Source of the DNA: an uncultured Lachnospiraceae bacterium
GTDB taxonomy: Bacteria > Bacillota > Clostridia > Lachnospirales > Lachnospiraceae
Assembly: GCA_959022495.1 (NCBI GenBank)
Contig: CAUEYX010000008.1
Coordinates: forward strand, 1 to 64,000
Length of the DNA stretch: 64,000 nt
Direction: 5' to 3'
Shown here: piece by piece, positions 18,042 through 26,810 of the stretch
How the letters are laid out: the number at the start of each line of letters is the position of its first letter
Position numbering within the stretch: position 1 is the stretch's first letter
Translations under genes and position numbers: made by a program
The notes under the pieces: generated by a model
What the model saw: the letters and a program-made list of their open reading frames with translations, nothing else
Told to the model about the DNA's origin: nothing
Databases searched by the model: none

Positions 18042-19718
18042 TTAATAGTGAAGAACGACCGGGGTTCCTGCGCTGATCATCCCGAAGAGTGTACCCGCGT
18101 CATTATATGACATATTTACACAGCCGTGAGAACCAATTGATTGGTACAGGTTCCCCCCAAATCCCGGCTGCCAGGTAGCGTCGTGGAAACCGTGCCCCTG
18201 ATACGTAAACGGCATCCAGTAAGAAACCGGGGTCCGATAGATGGGTTCTCCTGTTTTCGGATCTTTTTCTCCTACCAGTGTCGCATTTCTCTCTGTATAT
18301 AGGATGGAGTATACTCCCGCCGGAGTCGCCCTGTCCGGCGTGGGAAGCCCTGTAACTACATCGGTCTGGAAAGCGACATTCCCATCCACAATGTACCACA
18401 TATACTGCGCGGACAGGTCCACCTCAATATATGTGGTTCCCCAGTCCTGTGCCGCGTGGGAAGCCGCTGTCTGCTCATAAGCGGGCTCTCTTGATGCCAC
18501 TTCCCCGTTCTTGATGCTGTTGATCAGATTTTGTGTCTCTGTCTCCTCATCAATCGACCAGCCGTAAGTGCCGCCTGACACTTCGACCGTCTTGCCGCCC
18601 GGTGTAGTGATCGTTCTTGTTGATCCTACCGTATCGTAAGTCGAACCAAACTCTCTCATCCACTCCCTGACTGCCTCTTCGTTAAATGTCACCTGCATAT
18701 TCTCATCACAGGCAAGCCATGTGGAAATCAAGGTTTTATCCACCACAACATTTTCCGTCATCGGATATGTGACAGACGCCTTACAGTACTGGTTCATGGT
18801 ATCGCACGCCGCCTGTACTTCCGGAGAATCCTCCGTGTATTTCGGCAGTTTATAGCACTCTTCTTCGAGCATGTCCAGTGTAGGGTTAAACTCCACAATG
18901 TGTTCTTTAATCTTTTCGCTCAAGACTTCCATATCAACAGCAGTCCCATACACTTCCGGCTCAACCACAAAAGACTCCCCATCGAATTTGGGATAAGCGG
19001 ACACCGGTTCTGTCTGTTCCTGTGTAACTGCTTTAATCGACTGGATCTTCTCGTCAAGGGCACTCTCGTCATAATCCACCTGGATGCTCACATCCTGACT
19101 GTTTTTTGAGAATAATGAGGTTGCCCACAGGAGCGGGTTTTGTTTTTCCAAGGCGTTCTCTACACTGGAATCCTCTTTATAAACAAGAGAGATCTCTGCC
19201 CCGCTGATCACATCTGTCTCATTATTCAGTTCAATCAGTTCCAGTTCATAATCCCTCACCTGCTTCTCCAGGTATTCTTTCACATCTGCCGCTGATTTCC
19301 CGGAAAAATCTTTTCCGTTTATGGTTGTATTAATATAGAAATGCCCGATAAAGAAGACAGAAATCCCCAGATAGACAGCAAGTAACCCGCCCGCGATGCT
19401 TCCTGCAATGATCCATGGTTTCTTTCCCGTCTTTTCCTTCCCTTTTCTGTCCGCCCTGCGTCCTTTTCTTCTTTTTCTCTTTCCAGTATCTTCTTCCTCG
19501 AAATCGTCGTCAGGCTCATCATCCTCCAGGCCGTTGTCTTCCAAATCATCCTCCTCAAAAAGTTCTTCTACTAAATCAGAATTTATCTCTTTCTTTTCCT
19601 CTTCTCCGGCATTTTCAACACCGGCCTCATCGAGAATCTCTATATTTTCCTGATGTATATTTGACTGTTTCTTTTTCCTTCTTTTACTCATCAGCCTTCC
19701 CATCTCTTTCCTATACAA
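18042..19718 (-). CDS. Membrane-anchored L,D-transpeptidase (YkuD family)
   Basis: A 558-residue cell-wall enzyme. The cytoplasmic head (about 1-100) is disordered and alternates K/R-rich and D/E-rich runs. One transmembrane helix follows (about 103-130, PWIIAGSIAGGLLAVYLGI), then two PG_binding_4/VanW-like domains, then a C-terminal YkuD domain (about 420-558) with the active-site pattern GHGFHDATW and SHGCVNMSYNDAG. The catalytic Cys makes 3-3 peptide cross-links in peptidoglycan or attaches proteins. The start is uncertain: Met1, Met6 (19703) and Met10 (19691, MSKRRKKKQ) are possible, with GGAAAG upstream of the later ones. It is divergent from aroC; a TATAAT at 19736-19731 on the minus strand is a likely -10. 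Confidence 0.92.
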   Translation of the reverse strand: MYRKEMGRLMSKRRKKKQSNIHQENIEILDEAGVENAGEEEKKEINSDLVEELFEEDDLEDNGLEDDEPDDDFEEEDTGKRKRRKGRRADRKGKEKTGKKPWIIAGSIAGGLLAVYLGISVFFIGHFYINTTINGKDFSGKSAADVKEYLEKQVRDYELELIELNNETDVISGAEISLVYKEDSSVENALEKQNPLLWATSLFSKNSQDVSIQVDYDESALDEKIQSIKAVTQEQTEPVSAYPKFDGESFVVEPEVYGTAVDMEVLSEKIKEHIVEFNPTLDMLEEECYKLPKYTEDSPEVQAACDTMNQYCKASVTYPMTENVVVDKTLISTWLACDENMQVTFNEEAVREWMREFGSTYDTVGSTRTITTPGGKTVEVSGGTYGWSIDEETETQNLINSIKNGEVASREPAYEQTAASHAAQDWGTTYIEVDLSAQYMWYIVDGNVAFQTDVVTGLPTPDRATPAGVYSILYTERNATLVGEKDPKTGEPIYRTPVSYWMPFTYQGHGFHDATWQPGFGGNLYQSIGSHGCVNMSYNDAGTLFGMISAGTPVVLHY

Positions 19719-19730
19719 TATTACGGCAAC

Positions 19731-19736
19731 ATTATA
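19731..19736 (-). promoter_or_regulatory. Likely -10 box of the L,D-transpeptidase gene
   Basis: TATAAT (minus strand) lies 12 bases upstream of the longest start and about 40 upstream of the MSKRRKKK start. The hexamer 17 bases ahead (TGTACT) is a poor -35. If it is used, the transcript leader is short, which favours the later start codons. Confidence 0.5.
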
Positions 19737-19879
19737 GTACGAATATTTAAAAAAGTACAGGAAATTATCATTCCTTCATAAAAACTTAAAAAGTATTGCA
19801 AAAGTGTTACATTCCATCCTCCCTATGTACTCTCCCGCAGAAATCCAGATGCCCGGTACGAAAAAGGTTCACGTTTTTC

Positions 19880-19909
19880 TTGTCAAGATATGATGTCGTC
19901 CTATATAAT
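19880..19909 (+). promoter_or_regulatory. Promoter of aroC
   Basis: TTGTCA (19880-19885) and TATAAT (19904-19909) are separated by 18 bases, about 90 bases upstream of aroC. Confidence 0.75.
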
Positions 19910-20001
19910 GATAGTGTTTTTGTACTTGTTCTCCTCAAAAAGGAGTGTAATGTATACAATAAAATCGGCTCATTCCAGACGGAATAGAAAGGAGTTTATT
20001 T

Positions 20002-21114
20002 ATGAGCGGTTCAACATTCGGCTCGATCTTCCGGGTCACAACCTGGGGAGAATCCCACGGCCCTGGCATTGGTGTCGTCATCGACGGCTGTCCGGCCGGC
20101 ATCTCTCTCTCAGAGACAGATATTCAGAGTTTTCTCGACAGGCGCAAGCCGGGACAGAGCAAATACACAACAAAACGGAATGAATCCGATTCCGTTGAAA
20201 TCCTCTCCGGTGTATTCGAAGGGAAGACCACAGGCACTCCGATTTCCCTCCTCGTCCGTAACCAGGATCAGCGTTCCAGAGATTACGGCAGCATCGCCTC
20301 CCTTTTCCGCCCGGGGCACGCGGACTATCCTTTTACAGAAAAATATGGCTTTCGGGACTACCGCGGGGGCGGGCGTTCCTCCGGGCGCGAGACCATCGGG
20401 CGCGTAGCAGGCGGCGCTGTCGCTGTCCTGCTCCTTCGGGAGCTGGGAATCCGGGTGCGGGCATACACAAAAGCAATCGGTCCTATCTGTATCCCTGAAA
20501 AAGATTACCACATGTCCGAAATAACAGAGAACGCCCTCTATATGCCGGACAATGCCGCTGCCGAACGGGCCGGAGAATACATTTCCTCCCTTATGGCCTC
20601 GCATGATTCCTGCGGCGGCATAATCGAATGTACTGCTGACGGCATTCCCGCGGGTCTGGGTGAGCCGGTCTTCGATAAACTGGACGCGCTCCTGGCACAT
20701 GCGGTTATGTCCATCGGCGCAGTAAAGAGCGTAGAAATCGGGGACGGCGCAGCTGTGGCAGCATCCACAGGCAGCAGAAACAATGATCCCTTTTTCTCTG
20801 AAAGCGGGGCAGTCCGCAAACAGACCAACCACGCCGGAGGCTCCCTGGGAGGATTAAGTGATGGCTCCCCTCTGGTCCTGCGGGCAGCTATAAAACCCAC
20901 CCCCTCCATCGCAAAGACTCAGCAGACCATAAATACCTCCCATGAAAATTGTGACATTACAGTCCATGGCAGGCATGATCCTGTCATCGTCCCGCGGGCA
21001 GTGGTGGTCGTGGAAGCTATGGCCGCCCTCACACTGGCTGATCTGCTGCTCAGAAATATGTCCTCACGGCTGGAACATGTAAAGAAGGTCTACTGCCAGG
21101 ACACAAATGATTAA
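20002..21114 (+). CDS. aroC: Chorismate synthase
   Basis: Converts 5-enolpyruvylshikimate-3-phosphate to chorismate using reduced FMN, the last common step to aromatic amino acids. The 370-residue protein has all three classic signatures: GSIFRVTTWGESHGPGIG near the start, the GGRSSGRETIGRVAGGAVA block around residue 120, and RHDPVIVPRAVVVVEAMAA near the C-terminus. The SD GAAAGGAGTTTATTT fixes the start. It stands alone on the plus strand with its own promoter and a shared terminator before the convergent purL. No other shikimate gene is nearby. Confidence 0.97.
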   Translation: MSGSTFGSIFRVTTWGESHGPGIGVVIDGCPAGISLSETDIQSFLDRRKPGQSKYTTKRNESDSVEILSGVFEGKTTGTPISLLVRNQDQRSRDYGSIASLFRPGHADYPFTEKYGFRDYRGGGRSSGRETIGRVAGGAVAVLLLRELGIRVRAYTKAIGPICIPEKDYHMSEITENALYMPDNAAAERAGEYISSLMASHDSCGGIIECTADGIPAGLGEPVFDKLDALLAHAVMSIGAVKSVEIGDGAAVAASTGSRNNDPFFSESGAVRKQTNHAGGSLGGLSDGSPLVLRAAIKPTPSIAKTQQTINTSHENCDITVHGRHDPVIVPRAVVVVEAMAALTLADLLLRNMSSRLEHVKKVYCQDTND

Positions 21115-21129
21115 ATTGACAGCAGTAAC

Positions 21130-21185
21130 AAAAAGACCCATCGGATCACGGCTCACTTTCGCGGCTGGTCCGGCGGGTCTTTTTT
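21130..21185. terminator. Bidirectional terminator between aroC and purL
   Basis: AAAAAGACCC (21130-21139) pairs with GGGTCTTTTTT (21175-21185). The A-run on one side and the T-run on the other make it usable for both convergent genes. Confidence 0.75.
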
Positions 21186-21208
21186 CATCAAGGGCTGTCC
21201 CTGATCCT

Positions 21209-24200
21209 TTATTTGAAATAATTTACTCCGGATTCAAAGATTTTCAAATCCTGTTCTCCATAGATATTGACAGCCACAGAATCCCCCCGGCGCTCTGAAT
21301 GCGCCATCTTGCCGAGCACACGTCCGTCCGGGCTTGTGATTCCTTCAATGGCACGGTAGGAGCCGTTAATATTCCACTCTTCATCCATGCTCATCTTTCC
21401 TTCTGGATCACAATATTGTGTTGCCACCTGTCCGTTTGCGAACAGGCGGTCAAGCCATTCCTCACCTGCCACAAAACGCCCTTCGCCATGGGATGCCGGG
21501 TTCGTGTATACACCGCCCAGCTCTGCTTCTTTGAGCCATGGAGATTTATTTGTCACCACTTTCGTATATACCATCTTAGAAATATGTCTTCCGATCGTAT
21601 TGTATGTCAGCGTGGGAGCGTCTTCCGTCTGCCCCACAATCTTCCCGTAAGGCACAAGCCCCAGCTTAATCAGGGCCTGAAATCCATTGCAGATGCCCAG
21701 GGCAAGTCCATCTCTCTCATTTAAGAGCTTCTCAACCTCTTCTTTGATCTTCGCGTTCTGGAATGCAGTCGCAAAGAACTTAGCCGATCCGTCCGGCTCA
21801 TCTCCGGCGCTGAACCCGCCCGGGAACATAATCATCTGCGCCTGGGCGATTGCCCTGCTGAACTCTTCTACAGAAGAGCGGATATCCTCTGCATCCAGGT
21901 TGCGGAATACTCTGGTAATCACTTTTGCCCCCGCGCGTTCAAATGCCTTGGCGCTGTCATACTCACAGTTCGTACCGGGGAATACCGGTATGAACACCGC
22001 AGGCTGCGCGATTTTATGACCGCAGATATGGATATCAGAAGCATTGTACAGCTTCTCTTCCACAGGCGTCTGGGAGCTCTCAGAAGATTTTGTCGCGAAC
22101 ACACTCTCCAGCCTGCCGGTCCATGCCCCCAGCGCTTCATCCATGTCAATATGTGTGCTGCCATAGTCAAACCCGTCATTCTCTGTCACTTCACCGATCA
22201 CAGTATAAGTAATCCGCAGGTTTCCTGTCTCGCCGTCTTTCACCTCAGCAATAATATCTCCGAACGCAGGCGCAAACAGATCTCTTGGATCTATATTGTG
22301 CTCAATCTTCACGCCCTTGCGGTTCCCAAATGCCATTCTGCTCACAGCAGCAGTCACACCATGACGGTCAAGGGCATAAGCGGACACAATCCTTCCCGCC
22401 CTGACGTCTTCTGTAAACTTCGCGTACTGATCTATAAGCTGCCCATAAACCGGAAGGTCATACTCATCCCTTCTCACGCGCAGCCAGACAAGTTTATTCC
22501 CTGATTTTTTCAGTTCCGGCGTGATGATCTCTTTCTCAACTGCCATATCCACTGCAAACGATACAAGAGTGGGCGGTACATCAATATCCTGGAACGTTCC
22601 GGACATACTGTCCTTTCCTCCGATGGAAGGAAGACCGAATCCGATCTGAGCCGCATACGCCCCCAGCAGGGCCGCAAAGGGCTGGCTCCACCGCTTCGGG
22701 TCCTCTGTCATACGCCTGAAATACTCCTGGAAGGTAAAGCGGATCTTCTGATAATCCCCGCCAGCCGCGACAATTTTTGCCACAGACTCCACGACCGCGT
22801 AGACAGCTCCATGATAGGGGCTCCAGCTGGACAGATAAGGATCAAATCCATAGCTCATCATGGAGACACTGTCTGTTTTCCCTTTCAGGACCGGGACCTT
22901 CGCCACCATGGCCTGCGTCTCCGTCATCTGATACTTTCCACCGTGAGGCATAAATACAGAGCCAGCCCCAATAGAGCCGTCGAACATCTCCACAAGGCCT
23001 TTCTGGGAACACACATTCAGGTCACTCAGTGTACGAAGCCACTCATCCCTCACATCCCCCACTTCTTTTCTGTTAAACAGGCTTCCTTCACGCTTTGGCA
23101 TCTCCACCTCCACGGCGGTCTCCTGGTGAGCGCCGTTTGTATCGAGAAATGCTCGGGACAAATTCACGATCTCTCTGCCTCTCCAGATCAGCACAAGCCT
23201 GGGTTCCTCCGTCACGACAGCTACTTCTGTTGCCTCCAGATTTTCTTCTTTTGCATAGGCCATAAACTCCGCCACATCACCGGGGTCCACCACGACGGCC
23301 ATTCTCTCCTGGGATTCTGAGATCGCGATCTCAGTCCCGTCCAGCCCTGCATATTTCTTCGGCACTTTATCCAGCTCTACCCTGAGCCCGTCAGCCAGCT
23401 CACCGATCGCCACCGATACTCCGCCCGCTCCAAAATCATTGCATTTCTTAATCAGGCGGCTTACTTCCTCCCGGCGGAACAGTCTCTGGATCTTACGCTC
23501 GGTCGGCGGATTTCCTTTCTGGACTTCTGCACCGCATGTCTCAATTGACTCCTCTGTATGAACCTTCGAAGAGCCGGTTGCCCCTCCGCAGCCGTCGCGT
23601 CCTGTCCTGCCTCCGAGGAGGATGATGATATCACCGGGGTCCGAAGTCTCACGAATAACCCACCGTCTCGGAGCCGCTCCTAAAACCGCCCCGATCTCCA
23701 TACGTTTCGCCACATAATCCGGGTGGTAGATCTCTTTGACAAGACCTGTTGCCAGCCCGATCTGATTTCCATAAGAGCTATAGCCATGAGCAGCCTCCCG
23801 CACCAGTTTTTTCTGGGGAAGTTTGCCCTTCATTGTATCTTTCACAGATACTGTCGGATCTGCCGCCCCGGTCACGCGCATTGCCTGATAAACATAAGTA
23901 CGCCCTGAGAGCGGGTCACGGATCGCGCCGCCGAGACAGGTAGCCGCGCCGCCGAACGGTTCGATCTCCGTCGGGTGGTTATGCGTCTCGTTCTTAAAAT
24001 TAATCAGCCACTCTTCTTCCTTTCCATCTACTTTAATGGGCACCACAATACTGCACGCATTGATCTCGTCAGACTCTTCCTGATCCTGAAGTTTTCCTTC
24101 TTTTTTCAGCCTGCGCATGGCCATGAGCGCAAGATCCATCAGGCACACAAACTTGTCCTCCCTGCCCGCAAAAATCTCGCTGTGGTCTCTTAAATATTCA

Positions 24201-24964
24201 TTATAGGTATCTTCGATGGGCTTTCTGTAATCCCCTTCATCAAAAACGATATCTTTCAGCTCCGTTGAAAACGTGGTATGGCGGCAGTGGTCCGACCAGT
24301 AAGTATCAAGCACGCGAATCTCTGTCATCGTCGGATCTCTATGCTCTTCGCTCTTATAATAATTCTGGATATGCAGAAAATCTTTAAAAGTCATAGCAAG
24401 CCCTAGAGAACGGTAAAGCGCATTCAGCTCCGCCTCCGGCATGTCCTGGAACCCTTCAAATACTTGAATATCCTCTGGTTCGTCAAATACCGTAACGAGC
24501 GTCTCCGGTTTCTCCTCTTGAGCTTCCCTGGAATCCACCGGATTGATGCAGTGGCTGCGGACGGCAGCGAATTCTTCATCAGAAATGCTGCCTTCAATTA
24601 CATAAGTCGTGGCAGTACGGATTACCGGAACCTCGTCTTCCTTGATAAAACGGACGCACTGCTCCGCCGAATCTGCCCTCTGGTCAAACTGTCCCGGCAG
24701 ATACTCTACGGAAAAGCTGCGGTCTCCTTCCTTCATCGGAAATTCTTCTTTATAAAGAATATCCACCGGCGGCTCCGCGAACACGCTACTGCACGCCTTC
24801 TCAAACGTTTCGTCTGAAAGATTCTCCACGTCATAACGGATCAAGACGCGTACCCCGCTCACATCGGGAATTCCCAGATAATGGCGGATCTCATGCCTCA
24901 AAGCCTTTGCCGCTACGGCAAATTCCGGTTTCTTCTCCACAAAAACACGCTTTACATTACTCAT
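21209..24964 (-). CDS. purL: Phosphoribosylformylglycinamidine synthase (single chain)
   Basis: A 1251-residue enzyme that turns FGAR, glutamine and ATP into FGAM in purine synthesis. It fuses the synthase (PurL) and the glutaminase (PurQ) as in many clostridia; it differs from the separate PurS/PurL/PurQ set of Bacillus. The synthase part shows the HCRHTTF and NETHNHPTEIEPFGGAAT metal/substrate motifs and GLPSIGGKDSMSGTF. The last roughly 260 residues are a class-I amidotransferase, with FPGTNCEYDSAKAF, the nucleophile in LGICNGFQAL and the SHGEGRF His/Glu pair. The SD is AAAGGAGACTGTAT. It is monocistronic by appearance, with an A/T-rich upstream region and no purine riboswitch that I could see. 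Confidence 0.97.
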   Translation of the reverse strand: MSNVKRVFVEKKPEFAVAAKALRHEIRHYLGIPDVSGVRVLIRYDVENLSDETFEKACSSVFAEPPVDILYKEEFPMKEGDRSFSVEYLPGQFDQRADSAEQCVRFIKEDEVPVIRTATTYVIEGSISDEEFAAVRSHCINPVDSREAQEEKPETLVTVFDEPEDIQVFEGFQDMPEAELNALYRSLGLAMTFKDFLHIQNYYKSEEHRDPTMTEIRVLDTYWSDHCRHTTFSTELKDIVFDEGDYRKPIEDTYNEYLRDHSEIFAGREDKFVCLMDLALMAMRRLKKEGKLQDQEESDEINACSIVVPIKVDGKEEEWLINFKNETHNHPTEIEPFGGAATCLGGAIRDPLSGRTYVYQAMRVTGAADPTVSVKDTMKGKLPQKKLVREAAHGYSSYGNQIGLATGLVKEIYHPDYVAKRMEIGAVLGAAPRRWVIRETSDPGDIIILLGGRTGRDGCGGATGSSKVHTEESIETCGAEVQKGNPPTERKIQRLFRREEVSRLIKKCNDFGAGGVSVAIGELADGLRVELDKVPKKYAGLDGTEIAISESQERMAVVVDPGDVAEFMAYAKEENLEATEVAVVTEEPRLVLIWRGREIVNLSRAFLDTNGAHQETAVEVEMPKREGSLFNRKEVGDVRDEWLRTLSDLNVCSQKGLVEMFDGSIGAGSVFMPHGGKYQMTETQAMVAKVPVLKGKTDSVSMMSYGFDPYLSSWSPYHGAVYAVVESVAKIVAAGGDYQKIRFTFQEYFRRMTEDPKRWSQPFAALLGAYAAQIGFGLPSIGGKDSMSGTFQDIDVPPTLVSFAVDMAVEKEIITPELKKSGNKLVWLRVRRDEYDLPVYGQLIDQYAKFTEDVRAGRIVSAYALDRHGVTAAVSRMAFGNRKGVKIEHNIDPRDLFAPAFGDIIAEVKDGETGNLRITYTVIGEVTENDGFDYGSTHIDMDEALGAWTGRLESVFATKSSESSQTPVEEKLYNASDIHICGHKIAQPAVFIPVFPGTNCEYDSAKAFERAGAKVITRVFRNLDAEDIRSSVEEFSRAIAQAQMIMFPGGFSAGDEPDGSAKFFATAFQNAKIKEEVEKLLNERDGLALGICNGFQALIKLGLVPYGKIVGQTEDAPTLTYNTIGRHISKMVYTKVVTNKSPWLKEAELGGVYTNPASHGEGRFVAGEEWLDRLFANGQVATQYCDPEGKMSMDEEWNINGSYRAIEGITSPDGRVLGKMAHSERRGDSVAVNIYGEQDLKIFESGVNYFK

Positions 24965-25099
24965 ATACAGTCTCCTTTACATCATGCTGCATGCTGCCAT
25001 ACACACAGATCACCTGCTGATAGTCTCTGCCTGTATCGTACCATAATTTACATCATTAGTATAATTAATATAATTAAAGTTTATGATAAGTCAGACTAA

Positions 25100-25834
25100 T
25101 CATTTTATCTTTCCAGTATTCTTACCCTTTCGAAAGCCTCCAAAAAGCAGGCTTAAAATAAGAAGAATAAGCAGTATTCCCAGAAAAATCCCGCCGATTC
25201 TCATAACAAAATCATAGAACAGACCCTCCGGGAGCATTCGAATCATGTAGTCTGATGCCGGGTCAAATATCCATTGGTCATTGTCAAAAAAGATATGGTG
25301 AAACTGCACAAACACCGTATTGAAATCTATTACCGCTGCAAGGCCAATAACAGCTGCCACGGCCGCAGTAATCCCCAGAGCTGCCACATAAGACCTTGAG
25401 AGTATCCGCCTGATATCCGCGCGGACTGCAATAAGGAAGGCAAGGCACAGCACAGCGATTACGCATGCGCCCAGACGGATATTCAGTCCGCCGATAAACA
25501 AATCTCTGACTTCCCCCATATGAAAACGATCCTGCTCATTAAAGAAATCCTGTTCTTTTCCTTCCACGGTAGTCACTACAGAGAGTGTATCTCGTTCTCC
25601 CCTTAAATACGCCATCATCTCCCGAGTCACATACATGGCATCATCCATTGTCATATCAAGTTCTGAGAGAACGTCGTATTTCTCATATTCTTTTTGATAT
25701 ACACGAAAGTCAGAATACATAGCAATCTCAAAACTGGTAATCAGGACCGCCGCTATAACCGCAAAGGCAAGAATCACTCCCGCCGCCCACTGTACCCTAT
25801 CCTTAATTGTATGTTTTTTAACAGCTTTTTCCAT
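25100..25834 (-). CDS. DUF1461-type integral membrane protein
   Basis: A 244-residue protein of the family I know as DUF1461/TIGR01906, whose function is unknown. It has four predicted membrane helices (about 15-38, 112-134, 143-165, 208-235). The extracytoplasmic loop after helix 1 carries the family pattern DMTMDDAMYVTREMMAYLRG, and the second loop the FHHIFFDNDQWIFDP motif. The SD is GAAAGGATTCGTGAATT. It is divergent from a LysR regulator with only 85 bases between, a layout that often signals regulation of this gene by that regulator (inference). The distance to purL is about 135 bases. Confidence 0.75.
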   Translation of the reverse strand: MEKAVKKHTIKDRVQWAAGVILAFAVIAAVLITSFEIAMYSDFRVYQKEYEKYDVLSELDMTMDDAMYVTREMMAYLRGERDTLSVVTTVEGKEQDFFNEQDRFHMGEVRDLFIGGLNIRLGACVIAVLCLAFLIAVRADIRRILSRSYVAALGITAAVAAVIGLAAVIDFNTVFVQFHHIFFDNDQWIFDPASDYMIRMLPEGLFYDFVMRIGGIFLGILLILLILSLLFGGFRKGKNTGKIK

Positions 25835-25861
25835 AATTCACGAATCCTTTCATTGGTAATA

Positions 25862-25890
25862 TTGTATTTTTCTTTTATATAGCTTATAAT
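25862..25890 (+). promoter_or_regulatory. Promoter of the LysR-family gene
   Basis: TTGTAT (25862-25867), a 17-base spacer and TATAAT (25885-25890) lie about 30 bases upstream of the start codon. Confidence 0.7.
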
Positions 25891-25919
25891 ACAGCCAGGA
25901 TTTATTAGGAGGTCTAATA

Positions 25920-26810
25920 ATGATTGATATTAATTATGAGCTTTATAAAGTCTTCTATCATGTAGCGTCAACCCTGAACTTTTCAGAGGCTTCCAAACGC
26001 CTCTTTATCTCCCAGTCCGCGGTCAGCCAGTCCATTAAAACACTGGAACGCAAACTGGATCAGACACTTTTTATAAGGAGTACAAAGAAAGTCCAGCTCA
26101 CCCCGGAGGGCGAAATTCTTATGCGCCACATCGAACCTGCGATGAATCTCATTCAGAAAGGAGAGACTCAGCTTTTAGATGCCGCATCCACAGGCGGTCA
26201 GATCCGCATCGGCGCCAGCGACACGATATGCCGATATTTCCTTATCCCCTATCTTGAGCGTTTCCACAAAGCATTCCCAGGAGCACACATCAAAGTCATC
26301 AACCAGACTTCCATGAAATGCGCGGAGCTTTTGCTGAATGGGCTTGTGGATCTGATTGTGGTCAACTATCCCAACAACCACCTGGGAACTTCTGCCACTG
26401 CTGTGCGGATCAAAAAGTTCCGCGATGTATTTATTGCAGGCAGTACATTTTTCGATCTCAAAGGAGTGACTTTGTCCTTTTCCCAGCTTTTGTCCTACCC
26501 GATTCTTATGCTGGATAAGAACAGTACAACCAACGAGTTCCTCCATCAGGTATTCCAGCAGCACCAGCTGGATCTTGTGCCGGAGATCGAGCTGACCAGC
26601 AATGATCTGCTGATCGACCTGGCACGGATCGGCCTGGGTATTGCCTTTGTGCCTGACTACTGTATCAGCCATGCGGGCGATGATATCTTCCAGCTTCAGA
26701 CCAGGGAAGAGCTCCCGGAACGGGAACTTGCCATCGTCTACAATGAACACCTTCCTCTCTCCAGGGCCTCCATGGAATTTCTCAGCTATTTCCAGAATTC
26801 TTCCAGGTAA
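25920..26810 (+). CDS. LysR-family transcriptional regulator
   Basis: A 296-residue regulator. Residues 1-62 form the winged-helix domain (VASTLNFSEASKRLFISQSAVSQSIKTLE, in parts) and about 88-296 the periplasmic-binding-protein-like effector domain. Its subgroup resembles the CysL/CbbR-like regulators, but the effector cannot be named from sequence. The SD is TAGGAGGTCTAATA. It is divergent from the DUF1461 gene, and its last 25 bases overlap the end of the convergent nuclease-helicase gene. Confidence 0.9.
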   Translation: MIDINYELYKVFYHVASTLNFSEASKRLFISQSAVSQSIKTLERKLDQTLFIRSTKKVQLTPEGEILMRHIEPAMNLIQKGETQLLDAASTGGQIRIGASDTICRYFLIPYLERFHKAFPGAHIKVINQTSMKCAELLLNGLVDLIVVNYPNNHLGTSATAVRIKKFRDVFIAGSTFFDLKGVTLSFSQLLSYPILMLDKNSTTNEFLHQVFQQHQLDLVPEIELTSNDLLIDLARIGLGIAFVPDYCISHAGDDIFQLQTREELPERELAIVYNEHLPLSRASMEFLSYFQNSSR